A stretch of DNA of 18,963 nucleotides from Actinomycetota bacterium (GTDB lineage: Bacteria > Actinomycetota > Humimicrobiia > Humimicrobiales > Humimicrobiaceae). The stretch spans positions 1 to 18,963 of the forward strand of contig JAHIPJ010000106.1 of the NCBI GenBank assembly GCA_018894445.1, written 5' to 3'. The position numbers were made by a program, and so were the translations under genes. Position 1 is the stretch's first letter. Each line of letters opens with the position of its first letter. Of this stretch, positions 7,313-13,735 are shown one piece after another. The notes below the pieces were generated by a model. The model was not told the origin of the DNA. It saw nothing but the letters and a program-made list of their open reading frames with translations, and did not search any database.

Positions 7313-7370
7313 TACTATTTTTAAATTTAAACTTTATCCCGATTATACCGTCACTTTAATTAATAAAATT
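7313..7370 (+). repeat. 58-bp direct repeat, copy 2
   Basis: Ungapped partner of 7201-7258. The equivalent minus-strand promoter-like pair is TTAAAG, 17 bp, TAAAGT (plus-strand 7354-7359 and 7331-7336). Its right end abuts the presumed promoter region of the AI-2E permease gene. Confidence 0.8.
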
Positions 7371-7404
7371 GACGAGTTTAATAATTTATATTTTTTTAAA
7401 AAAA

Positions 7405-7415
7405 TATACTATAAT
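7405..7415 (+). promoter_or_regulatory. Candidate -10 element of the AI-2E permease gene, leaderless arrangement
   Basis: TATACT (7405-7410) and a perfect TATAAT (7410-7415) overlap. From TATAAT only 8 bases separate the element from the ATG at 7424, so transcription would begin at or next to the start codon. No Shine-Dalgarno sequence lies in that gap and no strong -35 is visible. Confidence 0.45.
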
Positions 7416-7423
7416 AATTGCTA

Positions 7424-8527
7424 ATGAGAATAAGAAAACCTTCAAACGGTATTAAAACAATAAAAAACATTGGAATTTTTTCCTGGTCAGTAATTGGCTT
7501 TCTTCTAATCGCTGCGCTTTTCTTTTACATCATATATTTGATAAAGATAGCAATTATACCATTAATTTTAGCTATAGCCATTGCTTATCTTTTAACCCCC
7601 ATTGTAATTTTACTACAAAAGAAAATGCGTAGAGTATTTGCTGTTACAATAACCTATATCATTTTCACAGGAATTATTTTTACTATATTTTTCTTCATTA
7701 TACCCATAATAATTGATCAATTTAGGACATTCATGGATAAATTTCCCGCATACATGGAAAATTTAACCAGGATTATAAACGACTTTTTACAAAATAGTGT
7801 TCTTATTAAAAATACCGAAAATCTAATTGGTAAGGAAATAATACCCAGGGATGCCAGCGGTATTATCCAGTATTTTATCAGCAGTATTAATTTAGAAGAA
7901 ATCGATATCTTCCGGAGAGCTACTACTGTTGGCATGTTGGTATTCAATACAGCTCTATACCTTATAGTAGGGCCGCTGCTGGGAATATACATACTTAATT
8001 ATACGGATAAAATAAAAACAACATTCATAAAAATAATACCAAAAAGATTCAAAAATCAGACAACTATTATTTTGGAAAGGATTAATAAAGTTGCTGGAAG
8101 GTATGTTAGGGGACAAATACTTGTATCTATTATTGTTGGAATATTATGTACCATTGTACTGCTGGTATTAAAAGTAGATTTTGCAATACTGCTTGGTTCT
8201 ATAGCTGGCCTGCTCAATATGATCCCGCTTCTTGGTCCCATAATAGGAGCTATACCTGCTGCACTGACAGCTCTTTTTATTTCACCGTTAAAGGCTCTTC
8301 TTGTCATTCTTCTGTTTATAGCTGTTCAACAAATAGATAACTATATTATTTCTCCAAATATAATGAAGTACCAGGTAGGAGTGCATCCCGGCATTATAAT
8401 CTTTTCCCTGATGGCAGGCGGCGCCCTGTTTGGTATATGGGGACTTTTAATTGCTGTGCCTACAGTAGCTATTTTGCAGGAAATATTAAGATATTATCTT
8501 CTGGAAAAAAATAAAATAGCATCCTGA
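7424..8527 (+). CDS. AI-2E family (PerM/TqsA-like) transporter
   Basis: 367 residues from the ATG at 7424. A TTG two codons upstream is possible but lies inside the presumed promoter. The protein has the AI-2E family layout: a pair of N-terminal helices (about 18-65), a third and fourth with a large soluble loop (residues about 105-160), then a helical bundle ending in the conserved stretch VGVHPGIIIFSLMAGG and FGIWGLLIAVPTVAILQEIL. Members export small molecules or act as Na+/H+ antiporters; the substrate here cannot be told. The last 34 bp overlap the 3' end of larC on the opposite strand. It is divergent from the nuo operon. Confidence 0.88.
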   Translation: MRIRKPSNGIKTIKNIGIFSWSVIGFLLIAALFFYIIYLIKIAIIPLILAIAIAYLLTPIVILLQKKMRRVFAVTITYIIFTGIIFTIFFFIIPIIIDQFRTFMDKFPAYMENLTRIINDFLQNSVLIKNTENLIGKEIIPRDASGIIQYFISSINLEEIDIFRRATTVGMLVFNTALYLIVGPLLGIYILNYTDKIKTTFIKIIPKRFKNQTTIILERINKVAGRYVRGQILVSIIVGILCTIVLLVLKVDFAILLGSIAGLLNMIPLLGPIIGAIPAALTALFISPLKALLVILLFIAVQQIDNYIISPNIMKYQVGVHPGIIIFSLMAGGALFGIWGLLIAVPTVAILQEILRYYLLEKNKIAS

Positions 8528-9669
8528 TATATTTCTTTTAGAGGCTTTCCTATTTTTTTTGCCAGTTTAGAGCAAGACTCAAATTCAGGTGAAATGATTA
8601 TCTCTTTACCCTTATGGGCACCAATTTTTACCTTAACTTCCCCATAAGGTAATTTGACTATCTTGATTTCCCTGCTAATCGAATACCTTTTAACTTCTTC
8701 TCTTCTAATCCCAAGTGTTGTGGATTCCAATAATATGATATCAATTATTTCCAGTTCCGATTCCCTATTACAGAGAACACAAAGTTTAAAAGCAGGTCTG
8801 TTTTTTTTCATATAGATAGGTTCTGTCCATACGTCCAGCACTTTATTTTTAAGCAATTTCTCCTGCAGGTATCCTATAATCTCAGGAGTGCTGTCGTCAA
8901 TATTTGCAGAAAGAACAATTAGATCTTCTGCTTTTAACCTATACTTATCTTTAATGACTCCTTTTAAAATCCTTAAAACATCCGGGATTTCTTTTTTTAC
9001 CTTACTCCCTGCCCCATAACCGGCTTTTTCAATTTCCATACAGGGAATCTCACCAAATTTTGCTGCCAGGGTTTTTATTATAGCAGCGCCTGTAGGAGTA
9101 GTTACTTCATAATCAAAAATACCTGTGCAGACAAGTATTCCCTTTAATATCTCTACTGTAGCCGGTGCCGGTACAGGTAATTTCCCATGTGAACTGTCGA
9201 CAAACCCACTGCCCAGTGGAATGCTACTGCTATAGTATGACTCAATTCCTAAACTTTTTACACCTATAGCAGTACTTACGATATCAATAATGGAATCAAC
9301 TGCCCCAACTTCGTGAAAATGTATTTCATCTATATCATAACCATGTATCCTGGCTTCTGCTTCTGCAATTATTTGAAAAACATCCAGAGATATTTTTTTG
9401 ACCTCAACATCAAGTTTGCTTTCACTAATTATTCCTTTAATATCCTTATAATTTCTGTGGGGTTGCAGTCCGGTTACTTTTACATCAAATTTTTTTGCTC
9501 TTATCGGACCCATCTTTATTTCTCTGCAAGTAATGTTATATCCATCAACATTAAGTTTCCCCAGTTCACTTTTTAGAAATGAAAAATCCAGTCCAAGATC
9601 AATCAATGCACCAACTACCATATCGCCGCTTATTCCTGAAAAACAATCAATGTATAAAATTTTTTCCAT
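8494..9669 (-). CDS. larC: LarC-type nickel-pincer cofactor biosynthesis protein
   Basis: 391 residues, full length for LarC (formerly DUF111), which inserts nickel into the pyridinium-dithiocarboxylate (pincer) cofactor in a CTP-dependent reaction. Landmarks are the N-terminal DCFSGISGDM (8-17), HFHEVGAVDSIID (117-129), IPLGSGFVDSSHGKLPVPAP near 155-175, TTPTGAAI, and NIDDSTPEI(I)GY near 255. The gene is a single uninterrupted frame, unlike lactobacilli where LarC1 and LarC2 are joined by frameshifting. No larA, larB or larE is in the window, so its client enzyme is unknown; LarC homologues are common in genomes without larA nearby. A CGGAG ribosome-binding site supports the ATG. The PHP gene ends 20 bp upstream, so the two are probably co-transcribed. 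Confidence 0.93.
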   Translation of the reverse strand: MEKILYIDCFSGISGDMVVGALIDLGLDFSFLKSELGKLNVDGYNITCREIKMGPIRAKKFDVKVTGLQPHRNYKDIKGIISESKLDVEVKKISLDVFQIIAEAEARIHGYDIDEIHFHEVGAVDSIIDIVSTAIGVKSLGIESYYSSSIPLGSGFVDSSHGKLPVPAPATVEILKGILVCTGIFDYEVTTPTGAAIIKTLAAKFGEIPCMEIEKAGYGAGSKVKKEIPDVLRILKGVIKDKYRLKAEDLIVLSANIDDSTPEIIGYLQEKLLKNKVLDVWTEPIYMKKNRPAFKLCVLCNRESELEIIDIILLESTTLGIRREEVKRYSISREIKIVKLPYGEVKVKIGAHKGKEIIISPEFESCSKLAKKIGKPLKEIYQDAILFFSRR

Positions 9670-9689
9670 GTTATTTAGCTCCGGAATAT

Positions 9690-10343
9690 TTAAATTTTTT
9701 TAAGAAATTCCTTATAATTTTTATTAAAAATTTCTTCAACTTCATCTTTTTTCAGACCAGAACCCAGACCCACTCTTTCCTGCATATCTGATTTAAATAA
9801 ATCATTATGGCTATGAGCATCACTATTTATTAAGAACTTAACCCCGGCTTCCCTGCCAACATTTACTACAATTCCATTGGTAAGACTATGACCAACTCTG
9901 AAAGAAATTTCCACAAAAATACCATTCTGGGCTGCAAGTTTTGCTTCTTCCAATGCAAAGATTCCAGGATGTGCAAGCAAGTCAACATATTTTGATTTTA
10001 CGGCTTCTAAATTAGTACCCGTCTCAACATTTTCCACAATACTCTCTCCATGGACTATCACTATCCTTGCTCCTAATTCTTTAGCCTCTCTGGCCATATC
10101 ATTTACACTCTTAGCCGGAATATTAGTTAGCTCTATCCCCGGAATTGCATTTATATCCCAGTGCTTCTCTGCAAGCTCGCAGTCTCTTTTTACCCTTGAA
10201 ATTATAAAATCAAGATTTGAATAACTTCCGTGATCGGTCAAGGCTATACACCTGTACCCAAAAACGACCGCAAATCTTATAAGCTCAATAGGGCTGTTTT
10301 CGCCATCAGATAAAAATGTATGGGTATGAAAATCATATATCAT
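9690..10343 (-). CDS. PHP-domain phosphoesterase (histidinol-phosphatase-like)
   Basis: 217 residues from the ATG at 10343, chosen because AAAGGA lies upstream at good spacing and the protein then begins MIYDFHTHTF as PHP proteins do; a longer frame to 10406 adds an unlikely hydrophobic leader. PHP metal-binding motifs are all visible: HTH (His6, His8), LTDHG, PGIELT, VHGES, LLAHPG, VEIS and NSDAH. The fold holds a two- or three-metal site that hydrolyses phosphoesters. The small stand-alone form could be a histidinol phosphatase, a nucleotide phosphatase or another small phosphoesterase; no histidine-pathway genes are nearby. It is upstream of larC in the same probable operon. Confidence 0.88.
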   Translation of the reverse strand: MIYDFHTHTFLSDGENSPIELIRFAVVFGYRCIALTDHGSYSNLDFIISRVKRDCELAEKHWDINAIPGIELTNIPAKSVNDMAREAKELGARIVIVHGESIVENVETGTNLEAVKSKYVDLLAHPGIFALEEAKLAAQNGIFVEISFRVGHSLTNGIVVNVGREAGVKFLINSDAHSHNDLFKSDMQERVGLGSGLKKDEVEEIFNKNYKEFLKKI

Positions 10344-10407
10344 AAAAAATATTCCTTTCTTAATCCACTCATAGGCAATTAAAAATAATATGGCTAATTC
10401 TATCAAT

Positions 10408-10429
10408 ATTATAGATAGAAAACTATAAT
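10408..10429. promoter_or_regulatory. 7-bp palindromic site between divergent genes
   Basis: ATTATAG (10408-10414) and CTATAAT (10423-10429) form perfect arms around 8 bases, in the region between the divergently transcribed PHP and DUF2085 genes. It could be an operator or overlapping TATAAT-like -10 elements facing both ways. AT-rich sequence makes such palindromes likely by chance. Confidence 0.25.
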
Positions 10430-10518
10430 TTTATTAGAATACTCCTTATGATAATTGATAAGGTTTTAGCAAATTCGAACATTACATAGAAAGATATCGA
10501 AAGGAATAAGGACCAATA

Positions 10519-11196
10519 TTGCTTAATTTTTTAATAGAAACAATAGGTTTTTCAGTCTGTCATCAATTATCTTCAAGGAGCCTTGCTGTTGGTAATATTA
10601 TTCTTCCAATTTGTTCCAGGTGCAGTGGTATTTACACTGGCTTTTTTATCACAGCTATTATTTTATTTATAATGTTTAGAAAAAAAGAAAGTGATCTTCC
10701 TCCGCTTTACATTCTCATAATCTTTACCCTTTTTTTCTTATTTACAATAATTGATGGGATTGCTTCAAATTTTGGTTTGTATAATACGAATAATAATTTA
10801 AGATTCATCACCGGTTTCTTGTGCGGATCATCAATTATGTCAATAACTTATCCCATTTTTATATTCCAATATTATAAGGAATCAAAAAAAGAAAAAATAT
10901 TTAAAAAACCGGATGAATTCATAATTTATATTTTAATACTGATAGTATTTATTACAATAACCTTGCTTAGATTTAACTTTTTAGGTTATTTTTATTATTA
11001 TTTAGTTGCATTCTCAATCTTTTTTACTTTCTATTTTATAAATCTGGTAATGGTGCTATTAATTCCAATATTTTCACAAAGAGCATCCAGGCTTGCAAGC
11101 AAATACTTAATTTTACCTTCAATAATAGCTATCGCCTTATCATTATTAGAACTATTTGTTTCCTACTGGTTTCACAGGTTCATCATCCGCTTTTAA
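10519..11196 (+). CDS. DUF2085 family membrane protein
   Basis: 225 residues. The N-terminal signature CHQLSSRS (Cys14, His15), the VGNIILPICSRCSGIYTG stretch with Cys32 and Cys35, and the membrane helices that follow identify DUF2085. The Cys-His-Cys-Cys set could bind a metal, but the function of the family is unknown. About five hydrophobic segments follow from residue 36. The start is TTG, supported by AAGGA at 10508-10512, six bases upstream. There is a strong excess of Phe and Ile, as in the other membrane proteins of this window. It is divergent from the PHP gene and convergent with the diguanylate cyclase gene. Confidence 0.82.
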   Translation: MLNFLIETIGFSVCHQLSSRSLAVGNIILPICSRCSGIYTGFFITAIILFIMFRKKESDLPPLYILIIFTLFFLFTIIDGIASNFGLYNTNNNLRFITGFLCGSSIMSITYPIFIFQYYKESKKEKIFKKPDEFIIYILILIVFITITLLRFNFLGYFYYYLVAFSIFFTFYFINLVMVLLIPIFSQRASRLASKYLILPSIIAIALSLLELFVSYWFHRFIIRF

Positions 11197-11237
11197 CCTA
11201 TCTAACGCAAGATGCAGGAATAACCTGTTAAAAACTG

Positions 11238-11327
11238 CTATGAAGCAGGAACCCACCCTATTACGGGAATAAGAGGAATCATAAGCAGCATCCACCTGCC
11301 GAATAAAATATTAAAGGTAATGACCAT
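11238..11327 (-). CDS. Possible 29-residue single-helix membrane peptide
   Basis: Between the two convergent stops at 11196 and 11368, the minus strand has an open frame reading MVITFNILFGRWMLLMIPLI and then PVIGWVPAS, a plausible single transmembrane helix. The frame stays open upstream through WITF to about 11351. A weak GGA lies 8 bases before the ATG. It may be a small membrane peptide or the remnant of a larger gene. I do not recognise it. Confidence 0.2.
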   Translation of the reverse strand: MVITFNILFGRWMLLMIPLIPVIGWVPAS

Positions 11328-11367
11328 AAAAGTTATCCAGCTGGTATGCAGACTAATTTTTAAGAAA

Positions 11368-12213
11368 TTATTCTATTATCTTTTTATTGGACTTTTTAGC
11401 CATATAAACTTTCTTATCCGCTTCGACCATCAAATTCTTAATACTACACCCGTCCTTATAATATTCTATGCCCATACTTAAGTCCAGACTTTCATAATTT
11501 AATTTTAAGAACTTTTCTCTAATTCTGCTTGCAATTTCGGAGGCAATTTTTCCCTCCGCCTGGTTTATTATTATTAGAAATTCGTCTCCCCCAAACCGGA
11601 AACCGAGGTCAACACCTTCTCTTATGTTTTTGCGGATAATATTACCTAAACTTTTAAGTAATTTATTTCCACTTTCATGACCATAATTGTCATTATATTT
11701 TTTAAAATTATCGATATCGAACATTACAATTGCAACTCTTTCTTTTTTTCTTCTTCCCCTGCTAATCTCCTCACTCAACCTTCTATCCAAATACCTGACA
11801 TTATAAAGCCCGGTCAAATAATCAATGTATGCAGACTTGATAAGTTTTCCCTGGAGCCGCTTGTAAGAGGTAATATCGGCAAGAGTAGAAACCACAAATA
11901 AAATATTCCCGCCATCATCACGAACAGGAGAATTGCTTGCCAGAGCATTTACAATAGTACCATCACTTCTTAAAAACTCCACTTCATAATTTAATGCTAT
12001 CTTGTTATTAACAACCTTTTTAAATCTTTTCCCCTTATGTTTGGGGGAAAGAAGGCTTAAATATTTCTTCCCCACCAGACTATCAGGATCATATCCATAA
12101 TCTCTAACCTTCTCATTTACGAAAAGGATATTATTTTTGGTATCCTTTATAATAAATATTTCATTGGTGTGCTGGAGTATTTTCTCTATATGTGGCAAAA
12201 AGTTCTTTAACAT
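11368..12213 (-). CDS. PAS-GGDEF diguanylate cyclase
   Basis: 281 residues, soluble. An N-terminal PAS domain (about 8-115) reads EIFIIKDTKNNILFVNE, then GYDPDSLVGK, then a PAC-like FVVSTLADIT. A GGDEF domain (about 128-281) has DYLTGLYNVR, the metal-binding FDIDNFKKYND (Asp166), and an intact active site FRFGGDEF (208-212). It should make cyclic di-GMP from GTP in response to a signal sensed by PAS; no ligand can be named. The inhibitory I-site RxxD is displaced: Arg198 and Asp202 are separated by three residues instead of two, so product inhibition may be weak or absent. The nearest plausible promoter is TTGTCA-17-TACAAT on the minus strand; no good Shine-Dalgarno precedes the ATG. Confidence 0.93.
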   Translation of the reverse strand: MLKNFLPHIEKILQHTNEIFIIKDTKNNILFVNEKVRDYGYDPDSLVGKKYLSLLSPKHKGKRFKKVVNNKIALNYEVEFLRSDGTIVNALASNSPVRDDGGNILFVVSTLADITSYKRLQGKLIKSAYIDYLTGLYNVRYLDRRLSEEISRGRRKKERVAIVMFDIDNFKKYNDNYGHESGNKLLKSLGNIIRKNIREGVDLGFRFGGDEFLIIINQAEGKIASEIASRIREKFLKLNYESLDLSMGIEYYKDGCSIKNLMVEADKKVYMAKKSNKKIIE

Positions 12214-12258
12214 TTTATTTTGTTAATAAAATAGTAGATAATTTGTAAAATTTATATA

Positions 12259-12287
12259 ATTGTAATAAATTTAAAGAGTTTTGACAA
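12259..12287 (-). promoter_or_regulatory. Candidate promoter of the PAS-GGDEF gene
   Basis: On the minus strand TTGTCA (12287-12282), 17 bp, TACAAT (12264-12259): each hexamer matches consensus at five of six positions. It would give a leader of about 40 bases. Its -35 overlaps the plus-strand TTGACA at 12281. Confidence 0.5.
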
Positions 12288-12313
12288 ATAATTCAACTAT
12301 ATTTTAATATAAT
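12281..12313 (+). promoter_or_regulatory. Candidate promoter upstream of the cysteine desulfurase gene
   Basis: Perfect -35 TTGACA (12281-12286), then 18 bp to TAATAT (12305-12310); a TATAAT at 12308-12313 is 21 bp away. It is shared back-to-back with the minus-strand promoter. It would leave a leader of about 150 bases before the ATG at 12471. Confidence 0.45.
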
Positions 12314-12407
12314 ACAATAATATTAAATCATATTAAATATATATAACACCATTTAACTCAAACTATGGCTCTGCCTCTTTACCGATTATTATTATTTATA
12401 TAAATTA

Positions 12408-12436
12408 TTGACAGTATTCAAAATCAGTGGTAGTTT
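12408..12436 (+). promoter_or_regulatory. Second candidate promoter of the cysteine desulfurase gene
   Basis: A perfect TTGACA (12408-12413), 17 bp, and the weaker TAGTTT (12431-12436) would give a short leader of about 30 bases carrying the GGAGG site before 12471. Confidence 0.35.
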
Positions 12437-12470
12437 TTACTTCGCCCTGTTAAAAAATAATGGAGGAACA

Positions 12471-13643
12471 ATGAATAAAAATTTAAAGTATATTTACTTT
12501 GACCATAGTGCCACTACTCCGGTATTACCAGAAGTGGTAAAGAAAATTAATGATTGCCTTACAACTTATTACGGTAATGCGTCAGAACCACATTCACCAG
12601 GACAAAAAGCTAAGGAAATCCTGGAACATTCCAGAGAGGTAATTGGAAAATCTTTAGGGGCTAAGCCAAAAGAAATAGTATTTACCGGCAGTGGAACAGA
12701 AAGTGATAATCTTGCAATAATTGGGGTGGCTGAAGCATATGAGAAAAAAGGTAACCATATAATTACATCCGAAATTGAACATCCTGCTGTTCATATGCCT
12801 TTAAAAAAATTGGCCAGGCGCGGTTTTAATGTAACTTATGTCCCCGTTGATAAATTTGGAATGGTTGATCCCCGGGATGTAAAAAAATCTATAACCAATA
12901 AGACTATACTGGTAACAATTATGCATGCAAATAATATTGTCGGAACTATTCAGCCTATTAGTGAGATAGGCAAAATACTAAGAGAGCGTGATATTATTTT
13001 TCATACGGATGCAGTTCAGACCTTTTCCAATATAAAAACAGATGTTAATAAATTAAATATTGACCTGCTTTCAATTTCCGGTCACAAGATATACGGTCCA
13101 AAAGGAGTCGGAGCCCTTTATATAAGAAAAGGCACAAGGATAATGCCCCAGATTCTTGGAGGGGGGCATGAAAGAGGAATAAGGTCGGGTACAGAAAATA
13201 TACCAGGAATTGCAGGACTGGCAAAAGCTGCAGAAATCGGACAAAAGAATCTTCCAGATAAAATACTGAAGGTTACAAAAATGAGAGATTATTTAATAAA
13301 CAGCCTTTTGGACAAAATTGATGAGGTCAAATTTAACGGCCACCCCACTGAGAGGCTGCCTGGAAACTGTAACTTTTCATTCAAATACATAGAAGGAGAA
13401 TCAATAGTATTGAAGCTTGACCTTGCTGGTATTGCTGCATCGAGTGGTTCTGCGTGTTCTTCTTCATCATTAAAACCTTCACACACGCTGGTTGCAATGG
13501 GCCTTTCAAACCAGGAGGCTTATGGATCTCTGAGAATTACCCTTGGTTTTGAAAACACAAAAGAAGAGATAGACTATTTTCTGGAAGTCATCCCTGAAAT
13601 AATATCGGATTTAAGAAAAATTTCCCCTTTGTATAAAAAGTAA
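12471..13643 (+). CDS. Cysteine desulfurase (NifS/IscS family)
   Basis: 390 residues from the ATG at 12471, chosen because GGAGG lies just upstream and the protein then begins with the family form ...YIYFDHSATTP. PLP-dependent class V aminotransferase fold: GSGTESDN (73-80), EHP with His104 stacking on PLP, HTDAVQ (Asp180, Gln183), SGHKIYGPKG with Lys206 as the Schiff-base lysine, and the catalytic loop SSGSACSSSS with Cys329. It converts cysteine to alanine and delivers persulfide sulfur, probably to Fe-S cluster assembly and other thiolations. The loop and length fit NifS/IscS group I. No iscU/nifU follows. It lies upstream of nadE with a 92-bp gap, as cysteine desulfurase genes sometimes do next to NAD biosynthesis genes. 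Confidence 0.95.
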   Translation: MNKNLKYIYFDHSATTPVLPEVVKKINDCLTTYYGNASEPHSPGQKAKEILEHSREVIGKSLGAKPKEIVFTGSGTESDNLAIIGVAEAYEKKGNHIITSEIEHPAVHMPLKKLARRGFNVTYVPVDKFGMVDPRDVKKSITNKTILVTIMHANNIVGTIQPISEIGKILRERDIIFHTDAVQTFSNIKTDVNKLNIDLLSISGHKIYGPKGVGALYIRKGTRIMPQILGGGHERGIRSGTENIPGIAGLAKAAEIGQKNLPDKILKVTKMRDYLINSLLDKIDEVKFNGHPTERLPGNCNFSFKYIEGESIVLKLDLAGIAASSGSACSSSSLKPSHTLVAMGLSNQEAYGSLRITLGFENTKEEIDYFLEVIPEIISDLRKISPLYKK

Positions 13644-13717
13644 ATTAAATTAGTAAAAAGAGTTATAATGCAAGCTATAATTAAAAATTACCAATTGTCG
13701 ATTAACAAATCTTAAAA

Positions 13718-13722
13718 AGGAG
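13718..13722 (+). promoter_or_regulatory. Shine-Dalgarno of nadE
   Basis: AGGAG lies 7 bases before GTA (13730) and 13 bases before ATT (13736). It shows that translation begins well upstream of the GTG at 13838, although no ATG, GTG or TTG is in frame there. Confidence 0.65.
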
Positions 13723-13735
13723 TAAAAAAGTATCT

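Noticed and set aside
8146..8340. Plus-strand frame inside the AI-2E gene
   Set aside because: Shadow frame in another register of a well-identified gene, with no homology-like features.
10344..10406. Longer start for the PHP protein giving a hydrophobic leader
   Set aside because: The ATG at 10343 has a good ribosome-binding site and yields the canonical PHP start; the extension lacks family support.
10470..10500. TTCGAA sequence reminiscent of a tRNA T-loop
   Set aside because: No matching acceptor, D or anticodon stems can be drawn around it.
12408..12470. N-terminal extension of the cysteine desulfurase from a TTG at 12408
   Set aside because: The TTG is part of a TTGACA promoter-like hexamer, while a GGAGG directly precedes the ATG at 12471, which gives the normal family N-terminus.
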